Assembly: GCA_015486685.1 (NCBI GenBank)
Contig: WFRC01000231.1
Location: forward strand, 1-7,211
Direction of reading: 5' to 3'
Origin: Caldifarciminota bacterium
GTDB taxonomy: Bacteria; Hydrothermota; UBA3072; WFRC01
Length of the DNA: 7,211 bases
A model generated the notes under the pieces. It saw nothing but the letters and a program-made list of their open reading frames with translations, was not told the origin of the DNA and made no database searches. The translations under genes and the position numbers were made by a program. Position 1 is the first letter of the stretch. Each line of letters begins with the position of its first letter. Positions 1-5,790 of the stretch are shown here, in pieces.

Positions 1-596
1 ATATGTTTTAAGCATTCATGCCCTTTCTCAAACCCTGTATCAAATATACCTATTCTTACACCCGAACCGTAATACCCGAGTGTTTGAAGGGAATCAATAT
101 GCATAGACCTGATTTGAGTGCTATCCAGACCATAGTTCATCCTTCCCTTTATATTTTTCACAGGTTTTCCTGGCGGGACTATTGCCTTTCCTTTTTTTAC
201 AGTGTAAACAGATGAAACAAAGGGTAATTTCTGTATGGAATCTAGCACTGTGTCTGAAACCCACCCACTTACTGCATTAAGCCATTTAGATGGATAATGG
301 ATTTCCATCCCAATATCCTTTAATTTTTGTATATATTTTGGATTTACAGGCAGGTCTGTCGTATCAACAATGCTACTCAATGCACCCTCCTCTTTCGCAT
401 GCTCCCGCCTTATTATCGCCAGCGAATCCAGACTGTTTTTTACACTATCCAAATATACACTTAAACTTTCGGATGGTACACCTTTATCCTTAAAAAATAC
501 CCACACCTTTACATTGTTTTGCTTCTGCAATTTAGTATACACATCTCTGCCAATAAAAACAGAAGGCACAAGGATTGTCCATATAAGAAAAATCAT
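1..596 (-). CDS. Secreted S8 family subtilisin-like serine protease, N-terminal part (runs off left edge)
   Basis: The minus strand is open from an ATG at 596-594 to the window edge (198 codons). A strong GGAGG (606-602) lies 5 bases before the ATG and fixes the start. Residues 2-15 are hydrophobic and act as a short signal peptide or anchor. Residues about 29-40 (VKVWVFFKDKG) and 81-109 (DLPVNP...SKWLNAVS) match the propeptide region of secreted S8 proteases of the Bacteroidota/WOR-3 type. Residues about 155-189 (YGLDSTQI...GIFDTGF) are the start of the peptidase domain, with D186 as the predicted catalytic Asp followed by a His-Glu (193-194) common in this group. The catalytic His and Ser and any C-terminal sorting domain lie outside the window, so activity cannot be judged. 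It would act outside the cytoplasmic membrane on proteins. It follows a tRNA gene by 18 bases with no terminator or clear promoter between, so co-transcription is likely. The family call is confident; the substrate is unknown. Confidence 0.86.
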   Translation of the reverse strand, partial: MIFLIWTILVPSVFIGRDVYTKLQKQNNVKVWVFFKDKGVPSESLSVYLDSVKNSLDSLAIIRREHAKEEGALSSIVDTTDLPVNPKYIQKLKDIGMEIHYPSKWLNAVSGWVSDTVLDSIQKLPFVSSVYTVKKGKAIVPPGKPVKNIKGRMNYGLDSTQIRSMHIDSLQTLGYYGSGVRIGIFDTGFEKGHECLKH

Positions 597-601
597 TTAA
601 A

Positions 602-606
602 CCTCC
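602..606 (-). promoter_or_regulatory. Ribosome binding site of the S8 protease
   Basis: GGAGG on the minus strand, within TGGAGGTTTAA, ends 5 bases before the ATG at 596. It fills most of the 18-base gap after the tRNA, which leaves no room there for a separate promoter. It fixes the protease start. Confidence 0.8.
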
Positions 607-614
607 ATTTAATA

Positions 615-689
615 TAGCGCTACGGGGATTCGAACCCCGGTTTTATGGCTGAGAACCATATGTCCTAAACCTGGCTAGACGATAGCGCC
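615..689 (-). tRNA. tRNA-Glu (anticodon CTC)
   Basis: The minus strand folds into a full cloverleaf. The acceptor stem is GGCGCTA (689-683) with TAGCGCT (622-616), discriminator A at 615. The D arm is GTCT...AGGAC, the signature of bacterial tRNA-Glu, with G18-G19 in the loop. The anticodon stem is TATGG/CCATA around the loop TTCTCAG, giving anticodon CTC (653-651), which reads GAG. The variable loop has 4 bases (AAAC), and the T arm is CGGGG-TTCGAAT-CCCCG. CCA is not encoded and must be added after transcription. Position 1-72 is a G-U wobble, where E. coli tRNA-Glu has G-C. Since UUC can read both Glu codons, this is probably a second isoacceptor. A promoter lies directly upstream and places +1 at or next to G1; a protease gene follows 18 bases downstream. 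Confidence 0.96.
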
Positions 690-694
690 CTGGT

Positions 695-723
695 AATATT
701 AAAAAAAATTTACTAAATGTCAA
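695..723 (-). promoter_or_regulatory. Sigma70-type promoter of tRNA-Glu (and probably the S8 protease)
   Basis: On the minus strand a perfect -35 TTGACA (723-718) is followed by a 17-base spacer and AATATT (700-695, 4 of 6 matches to TATAAT). TAATAT one base upstream is a weaker alternative (3 of 6). Transcription would start about 6 bases after the -10 box, at about 689, which is the first base of the mature tRNA. The spacer contains an A/T run (701-708). The -10 match is modest, so the exact start is uncertain by a few bases. Confidence 0.6.
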
Positions 724-743
724 CAAATTTATTAAAACTTATT

Positions 744-764
744 TGGAAAAACGAATATTTTCCA
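744..764. repeat. 7-bp inverted repeat between the divergent promoters
   Basis: TGGAAAA (744-750) and TTTTCCA (758-764) are perfect inverted arms around the 7-base centre ACGAATA. A second copy of the outer half, TCCAAA at 772-777, is complementary to TTTGGA at 742-747. The element sits midway between the tRNA -35 and the -35 of the 818 gene, a place where a regulator could act on both. It could also be chance in AT-rich DNA. No regulator gene is nearby. Confidence 0.35.
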
Positions 765-783
765 TATTTTATCCAAAAAAAAT

Positions 784-811
784 TTGACATATAAAGTAGA
801 TTTATTATACT
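784..811 (+). promoter_or_regulatory. Sigma70-type promoter of the FemAB-flippase-radical SAM operon
   Basis: A perfect -35 TTGACA (784-789), a 16-base spacer and TATACT (806-811, 5 of 6 matches to TATAAT). Only 6 bases separate the -10 box from the ATG at 818, so the predicted +1 falls on or within a base or two of the start codon. The mRNA would be leaderless or nearly so. It is the only promoter I see for the three rightward genes. Confidence 0.7.
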
Positions 812-817
812 GAGAGT

Positions 818-1780
818 ATGGATAACATAAAAATATTAAAATACCCAACAGCGTCCTCGGAAGAGTGGGAAAATTTTGTAGAAAATGCGACTAATGGGAC
901 TATATTTCATTCGAGGAAGTTCCTTTCATATCACCGCAAAGGAAAATTTCAGGACAGCAGTTTTATATTCAGGGAGAAGAACAAAGTTCTAAGTGTCTTC
1001 CCTGCGGCTATTGTAAACCACAGATTGGTTTCTCATCCGGGTGCATCATATGGAAGTTTTGTCCATCTGAAAAATTTAACCCTGAATAAGGCAATGGAAA
1101 TGGTAGATACATTAGTTAAATATTGCAAGAAAAAAAATATAAAAGGAATTGAAATGACACTGCCTCCTATTATATATTACACAAAACCCACAGATTATAT
1201 TCCATTTTGCTTATTGAAAACGGGATTTTATCTAAAGAAAAGAGAACTTTCGGGTTATATTCCATTAACAGGTGAACCATTCAAAATATTCAAACCCGAG
1301 GCAAGAACAGCGGCAAGAAAGGCAGAAAGAGAAGGCATAAAGGTTAAACAATCAGATGATGTAGAAACATTTTATTCAATATTAAAGAATAATTTAGGGA
1401 TGAGACACAATGTAAAACCCACACACACATTGCAAGAACTGATAAGGCTAAAAAAACTCTTTCCGAAGAGAATTATTTTATTCGCTGCATATTATAATAA
1501 TATAATGGTAAGTGGAACCGTAATATTTGTTGCAAACAAAACCACTTTATTGGCATTTTATATAAGCCACAAAGAAAAATATCAATTTTTAAGGCCCTTG
1601 AATTTGCTCTTCAAAGAAGTGCTTGAATGGGGATGGAATAAGGGATATCAATATCTTGACCTGGGCACATTTACCCTGAATATGGTGCCAAATTTTGGGC
1701 TTGCAAGATTTAAGGAGAGTATGGGAGCAACAGGCATCTTCAGGGATACCTATGCTATAAATTTAGATGGTCAAAAATAA
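818..1780 (+). CDS. FemAB-like / GNAT-fold transferase (peptidoglycan-bridge or polysaccharide-associated family)
   Basis: A 320-residue cytoplasmic protein of the FemAB/BioF2-like acetyltransferase superfamily, whose members transfer aminoacyl or acyl groups to lipid-linked or surface-glycan precursors. Two GNAT-like halves are visible. Residues 27-39 (GTIFHSRKFLSYH) are the family's N-terminal motif. Residues 160-174 (PEARTAARKAEREGI) are the basic helix opening the second half. Residues 281-284 (DLGT) and 297-312 (ARFKESMGATGIFRDT) are the conserved C-terminal block. Length is normal for compact bacterial FemAB-like proteins (about 300-370). It lacks the coiled-coil tRNA-binding arm of staphylococcal FemX/FemA, so use of aminoacyl-tRNA is uncertain. 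The start at 818 keeps the N-terminal motif at normal distance, but there is only a weak purine stretch (GAGAG-like, 812-816) inside the promoter-proximal region, so leaderless translation is likely. It overlaps the flippase gene by 14 bases. The family call is good; donor and acceptor cannot be named. Confidence 0.82.
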   Translation: MDNIKILKYPTASSEEWENFVENATNGTIFHSRKFLSYHRKGKFQDSSFIFREKNKVLSVFPAAIVNHRLVSHPGASYGSFVHLKNLTLNKAMEMVDTLVKYCKKKNIKGIEMTLPPIIYYTKPTDYIPFCLLKTGFYLKKRELSGYIPLTGEPFKIFKPEARTAARKAEREGIKVKQSDDVETFYSILKNNLGMRHNVKPTHTLQELIRLKKLFPKRIILFAAYYNNIMVSGTVIFVANKTTLLAFYISHKEKYQFLRPLNLLFKEVLEWGWNKGYQYLDLGTFTLNMVPNFGLARFKESMGATGIFRDTYAINLDGQK

Positions 1781-3122
1781 GATATTTAAACATTCGGTTA
1801 TTTACGGCATTGGACTCGGGGCAAGAAAGGCAATAGGATTTTTTCTTATCCCTGTTTATACAAGAATGCTGCTCCCTTCGGAATATGGTATTTTAAGCAT
1901 TACATATCTTTATATTGCATTGATGATGCTTCTGTATTCAATGGGGCTAAATGATGCATTTATGAGATTTTTTACAAAGGGAGAGTACGAAAAAAAAGAT
2001 GTGCTTTCGACCTTTATCACATTCAGAATTCTTTTTGGAAGTGCCCTTTCTATTATAGTTTTTCTGGTTTCTCCAGTGCTTGCCCGAGGATTTTTGGGAG
2101 GTACGCAATATAAAAATATATTCTATTTAAGTGCAGGAATTCTCTTCTGGGAAAATCTTATATCTGTTCCTCTAATCCTTATGAGAATAAAATTTCAATC
2201 TGTAAAATATACGGCTTACAATATCACAAGATTTTTGTTGAATATAGGATTGAATATATACTTTGTTGTAGTGCTTAAAAAAGGCGTTATGGGCATTCTT
2301 TACGGAGATTTTATTACAGTGATAGTTGCATCATTGATAATGCTTTTTCCTCTTCTCCATTCTATCGGAAAAATAGATTACAAGTTGTTAAAAAGTATGT
2401 CAACCTATGCTCTTCCTTTACTGCCTGTGCTTCTAATGATGTTTTCCCTGGACCTTACCGACAGATACATTTTGAAATGCATCAGGGGATTTAATCTCAC
2501 GGGCATTTATACAGTTGGCTATCAAATTGGTGCAGTAATTTCTCTATATGTAAATAGTTTCAGGTTCTCCTGGACACCCTATTTCTTTACTCAAAAGGAT
2601 GGAAAAAATCAGGGTAAAATACTCAATAAATTTTTTATTGCAGGATTGTTTGGTTGGTTTATATTATCTTTGTTCGCGAAAGAGATATTTAAATCATTTG
2701 TTGCCGTGAAATATTTTCAGGGCTCAACGATTGTTCCTATTATCGCATTTTCATACCTCTTATATGGGATGTCGGATATATTTAGCGCAGGCTTATACAT
2801 AAAAGAAAAAACTCGATATCTCGCTGTTATAGCAATATTTCCATTTTTACTCAATATATTGATTGATATTTTATTCATACCTCGCTATGGAATAACAGCA
2901 GCAGCATTTTCCACGCTGATTTCGTATTTTATTCTGGCGCTACTCTCATATGTTGTTACGCAGAGATTTGAGCCCGTGAGATATAAATTTCTTGATATCT
3001 GTGTTATAACCCTATCTGTTCTGGCATTTTTCTTTATTGGGATAAGATATAACATCTATTATAAAATTTTGGTTACAACCTTTGTAGGAGGGTATCTTTT
3101 ATATGCTTTCAAAAAGGTTTAA
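1767..3122 (+). CDS. Wzx-type polysaccharide/lipid-linked oligosaccharide flippase (MOP superfamily)
   Basis: A 451-residue integral membrane protein with about 14 hydrophobic segments (roughly 10-30, 42-62, 82-104, 118-138, 147-169, 174-195, 212-232, 243-265, 286-303, 322-342, 350-371, 376-398, 407-425, 431-449). Family features are IPVYTRMLLPSEYGI (28-42), a TDRYILK motif after segment 7 (231-237) and a conserved SFRFSWTPYFF stretch (264-274). Members move undecaprenyl- or other lipid-linked glycans from the inner to the outer leaflet of the cytoplasmic membrane. Length fits the family. An in-frame TAG (1764-1766) directly precedes the ATG, so this is the first possible start, and no Shine-Dalgarno is visible. 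Translation probably depends on coupling to the preceding gene, which it overlaps by 14 bases. It overlaps the next gene by 20 bases. Small-molecule MATE export is less likely given the FemAB-like neighbour. The glycan substrate is unknown. Confidence 0.87.
   Translation: MVKNKIFKHSVIYGIGLGARKAIGFFLIPVYTRMLLPSEYGILSITYLYIALMMLLYSMGLNDAFMRFFTKGEYEKKDVLSTFITFRILFGSALSIIVFLVSPVLARGFLGGTQYKNIFYLSAGILFWENLISVPLILMRIKFQSVKYTAYNITRFLLNIGLNIYFVVVLKKGVMGILYGDFITVIVASLIMLFPLLHSIGKIDYKLLKSMSTYALPLLPVLLMMFSLDLTDRYILKCIRGFNLTGIYTVGYQIGAVISLYVNSFRFSWTPYFFTQKDGKNQGKILNKFFIAGLFGWFILSLFAKEIFKSFVAVKYFQGSTIVPIIAFSYLLYGMSDIFSAGLYIKEKTRYLAVIAIFPFLLNILIDILFIPRYGITAAAFSTLISYFILALLSYVVTQRFEPVRYKFLDICVITLSVLAFFFIGIRYNIYYKILVTTFVGGYLLYAFKKV
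3087..3092 (+). promoter_or_regulatory. Ribosome binding site of the radical SAM gene
   Basis: GGAGGG lies inside the 3' end of the flippase gene and ends 10 bases before the ATG at 3103. It is the strongest Shine-Dalgarno of the rightward operon and decides this start, which gives a 20-base overlap with the flippase gene. Confidence 0.7.
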
Positions 3123-4221
3123 ACACCTATATCAAAGGGTTAAAGAAAACCCCGGGAACCTTCCATCTCTATTCAAAAGGAGGATTACGGGTACATTCTC
3201 AAAAAAATTTAGCAGAATTATGAGATATCATTCTCCACCACCAGAGGCAGTAATGCTTTATCTTACCGAGAGGTGCAATCTTAATTGTGAGGTATGTTTC
3301 TTGAAACATATAAAACTGGAACATAATGAATTGGAGGTAGATAATTGGATAAAATTGATAGATGAAATATCAAAATGGAAACCAAGAGTTTCTATCTCCG
3401 GTGGAGAACCACTTTTATACAATGGTATAGATAAAATCCTTGATTATTTGAGAAAGAAAAGACTCTCAACAACTATGACAACAAACGGAACATTGATTGA
3501 CAAACATTTGCTACCCGTAACTAACAATGTAGAAAGGCTGAAAATCTCCATTGACGGACCTGAGGAAATTCACGATACACTCAGAGGTATTAAAGGCACT
3601 TACAACAGGGTAATGCATAATATTACTCTCTTAAATAGGGTTAAATCAGAAAGATATAAGCAAACTCCGTTTCTTACAATGTATACAATTATCACAACAG
3701 ATTTACTCCCATATCTTGAACAAATGATAGAAATTGCTATTGAAAATGGCTTCCAACAAATTCGTTTTTTACACCTCCTATTTTTAACGAAGAAAGATTT
3801 TCTTGCTGCTGAGGAGACTTTCCCCGATAAACTCTATTACTGGAAAGGCGCAGTATTCAATCCCGAACATTTGATTGACGGTGGAAAAATTGCAGAGGCA
3901 ATCACAAAAATAAAAGGAAAAAGATACCCCATTATTGTAGAGTTTGAGCCGGATTTCAACTTTAATGAAATAAAAAAATATTACGAAAGGGATGCAAGTT
4001 TCTTTTTAACATACAGGGGAAAATGCAAGATGCCCTGGACAAGTATGACAATCAAGCAGGACGGCAGGGTGGAGATATGCCCTGATTATATCATAGGAGA
4101 TGTAGGAGAAAATTCTCTTACCCAAATATGGAACTCAGGAAAGGCAATAACACTTCGTAGATTTGTCTCTCATAATAATATTTTTCCTGTATGTAAATCC
4201 TGTTGTGCCTTATTTGATTGA
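3103..4221 (+). CDS. Radical SAM protein with C-terminal half-SPASM (twitch-like) domain
   Basis: A 372-residue enzyme. C58-x3-C62-x2-C65 (TERCNLNCEVC) is the radical SAM [4Fe-4S] site. GGEP at 100-103 is the SAM-binding motif; TTNGT (126-130) and KISIDG (147-152) are further core strands. At the C-terminus, C308-x12-G-x4-C326 matches the first SPASM signature, and C364-x2-C367 (plus C368) follows. The protein then ends at 372, so the remaining cysteines of a full 7-Cys SPASM are missing. One auxiliary cluster, as in twitch-type enzymes, is the simplest reading. The first 45 residues are basic and unrelated to the core. Radical SAM/SPASM enzymes modify peptides, proteins, sugars or small molecules; the substrate here is unknown. 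The overlapping FemAB-like and flippase genes point to an envelope glycan or lipid-linked precursor, which is inference. No clustered precursor peptide gene is visible. It ends 10 bases before the convergent ruvB. Confidence 0.88.
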   Translation: MLSKRFKHLYQRVKENPGNLPSLFKRRITGTFSKKFSRIMRYHSPPPEAVMLYLTERCNLNCEVCFLKHIKLEHNELEVDNWIKLIDEISKWKPRVSISGGEPLLYNGIDKILDYLRKKRLSTTMTTNGTLIDKHLLPVTNNVERLKISIDGPEEIHDTLRGIKGTYNRVMHNITLLNRVKSERYKQTPFLTMYTIITTDLLPYLEQMIEIAIENGFQQIRFLHLLFLTKKDFLAAEETFPDKLYYWKGAVFNPEHLIDGGKIAEAITKIKGKRYPIIVEFEPDFNFNEIKKYYERDASFFLTYRGKCKMPWTSMTIKQDGRVEICPDYIIGDVGENSLTQIWNSGKAITLRRFVSHNNIFPVCKSCCALFD

Positions 4222-4231
4222 TATTTTTAGA

Positions 4232-5239
4232 CTAAAATAGCTTCTTTCCCTTTGGCAATGGTATATTAAAATGTCTGTAAGCAATTTCAGTGGCTTCTCT
4301 TCCTCTTTGCGTCCTTTTGATAAATCCTTGAAGTATTAAATATGGCTCAAATACCTCTTCAATAGTTTCTCCCTTCTCCCCCACTGCTGTGGCAAGCGTA
4401 GAAACCCCTACGGGACCTCCGTGAAATTTTTCGATAATTGCTAAAACAATAGATTTGTCCATAGGGTCAAGCCCCGCTTTATCAACTTCAAGCATATCAA
4501 GGGCATAATCTGCAATTTCTTTTGTGATTATTCCCTCACCTTTTACATCTGCATAGTCTCTTACCCTTCTGACCAATCTGTTTACTATCCTCGGCGTTCC
4601 CCTTGACCTCATTGCAATCTCCCATGCTCCGTCTTCCTCTATTCCAACACCCAATATTTTTGCAGTGCGCAGGACAATCTTAAATAATTCATTGTAATCA
4701 TAGTAATTTACTCTGGGAATAAATCCAAATCTTGAACGCAACGCAGAGGTCAATAGTCCTGAACGGGTTGTTGCTCCTATTAAAGTAAATGGGTTCAAAT
4801 TTATTTTTAATGAACGGGCATTAGGACCTGAGTCAATCATTATATCCAGAGAAAAATCTTCCATAGCAGGATAGAGATATTCCTCAACACTTTTGTTGAT
4901 TCTGTGTATCTCATCAATAAAAAGCACATCTCCCTTCTCAAGATTTGTCAATATACCTGCAAGGTCTCTGGGTTTTTCAAGGATAGGTCCTGATATGGAT
5001 TTTATACTGACACCTATTTCGTTGGCTATTATATATGCAAGTGTAGTTTTTCCCAATCCGGGGGGACCAAAGAAAAGAATATGGTCAAGAGGTTCTCCCC
5101 TCTTTTTCGCTGCTTCTACAAATACAGAAAGATTTTCTTTTATCTTTTCCTGCCCTATAAAGTCACCAAACCTTTTGGGTCTCAGTGAATCTTCAAATTC
5201 TTTTTCTTCTGGTAGTGGTTCAGGCCTTGTAATATTCAT
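4232..5239 (-). CDS. ruvB: Holliday junction branch migration ATPase RuvB
   Basis: A 335-residue cytoplasmic AAA+ motor that forms hexamers flanking RuvA on a Holliday junction and pulls DNA through by ATP hydrolysis. Visible motifs: LRPKRFGDFIGQ near the N-terminus; Walker A GPPGLGKTT (58-66, K64); Walker B LFIDEIH (106-112, D109, E110); sensor 1 GATTR (155-159); arginine finger R170 in LRSRFG; sensor 2 RGTPRIVNR (213-221, R217). A winged-helix DNA-binding domain follows from about 255 and includes GGPVGVSTLA and the RRTQRG-like tail (KRTQRGR, 308-314). Length is typical (about 335-350). The ATG overlaps the ruvA stop (ATGA), so translation is probably coupled. A GGGAGG lies about 13 bases upstream, rather far. 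It is last in the operon and converges on the radical SAM gene with no evident terminator. Confidence 0.98.
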   Translation of the reverse strand: MNITRPEPLPEEKEFEDSLRPKRFGDFIGQEKIKENLSVFVEAAKKRGEPLDHILFFGPPGLGKTTLAYIIANEIGVSIKSISGPILEKPRDLAGILTNLEKGDVLFIDEIHRINKSVEEYLYPAMEDFSLDIMIDSGPNARSLKINLNPFTLIGATTRSGLLTSALRSRFGFIPRVNYYDYNELFKIVLRTAKILGVGIEEDGAWEIAMRSRGTPRIVNRLVRRVRDYADVKGEGIITKEIADYALDMLEVDKAGLDPMDKSIVLAIIEKFHGGPVGVSTLATAVGEKGETIEEVFEPYLILQGFIKRTQRGREATEIAYRHFNIPLPKGKKLF

Positions 5240-5790
5240 CTTCTTCTCAGTGCCTCCCTTATTATCTCTTCTGTTGAAAGTTTGCTGTCCTCTTTGAGTA
5301 TCTTGATTACTGACGAGAATGCATCTTTTTGAGAAAATCCCAGGGCAATAAGTCCGTCTACTGCTTCCATTCTGCTTGCTTTCATCTCTTCTTCACCAAA
5401 AATATCCTTCAAATCCACCACAATCCTTTCTGCTGTTTTTCTTCCCACACCCTTAACAGAAGACAGTAGTTTTATGTCTTTACCCTTAACTGCATCCTTA
5501 AATGCATCAATCCCAAGTGTCGACAGAACAGATAAGGCTGTCTTCGGACCCACGGCTGAAACCTTCCTGAGCATCCTGAATAACTCTCTCTCATCCTCTG
5601 TAATAAATCCATAAAGTTCAAATCCGTCCTGTTTTACAATAAGTTGGGTATATATCTCTACAACCCCTGTCTGTGGCATCTTCTCATAGGTAGAAAAGGG
5701 AATTAAGATATTAAATCCTATCCCATTACAGTCCACAATAACGGAAACAGGTGTTTTCTGGATGATCTCTCCCTTAATTCTATCTATCAT
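5236..5790 (-). CDS. ruvA: Holliday junction-binding protein RuvA
   Basis: A 184-residue protein that binds the four-way junction as a tetramer and recruits RuvB. Residues 1-63 form the OB-fold domain (MIDRIKGEI...NGIGF...ELYGF). Two helix-hairpin-helix motifs follow: KVSAVGPKTALSVLS (76-90) and VKGVGRKTAERIV (112-124). A C-terminal RuvB-binding domain spans about 140-184 (VDGLIALGFSQKDA). It is shorter than E. coli RuvA (203); the missing length is mostly the linker before domain III. At the acidic pin (E. coli E55-D56) it has Q54-D55, so one acid is replaced by an amide. The start is supported by AGGA (5803-5800), 9 bases before the ATG. It overlaps ruvC by 11 bases and ruvB by 4. Confidence 0.97.
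   Translation of the reverse strand: MIDRIKGEIIQKTPVSVIVDCNGIGFNILIPFSTYEKMPQTGVVEIYTQLIVKQDGFELYGFITEDERELFRMLRKVSAVGPKTALSVLSTLGIDAFKDAVKGKDIKLLSSVKGVGRKTAERIVVDLKDIFGEEEMKASRMEAVDGLIALGFSQKDAFSSVIKILKEDSKLSTEEIIREALRRR

Noticed and set aside
18..600. Three short plus-strand reading frames (18-215, 290-493, 370-600)
   Set aside because: They lie opposite the S8 protease coding strand, encode low-complexity products rich in F, H, S and Y, and have no family resemblance.
596..650. Separate promoter for the S8 protease inside the tRNA gene
   Set aside because: A TATATT-like -10 exists at the tRNA 3' junction (616-611), but no -35 resemblance is found at 16-18 bases upstream.
615..4221. Genomic island inserted at tRNA-Glu
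   Set aside because: Integrases normally use the tRNA 3' end, which here faces the protease. The cassette lies on the 5' side, and I see no integrase gene and no direct repeat of the tRNA end.
4225..4237. Dyad TTTTAG-A-CTAAAA as a bidirectional terminator
   Set aside because: The loop would be one base and the stem is AT-only apart from one pair, so it cannot form a stable terminator hairpin.
4893..5297. 134-codon plus-strand frame opposite ruvB/ruvA
   Set aside because: It is fully antisense to well-conserved ruv coding sequence, and its serine/proline-rich composition is what the complement of that sequence gives.
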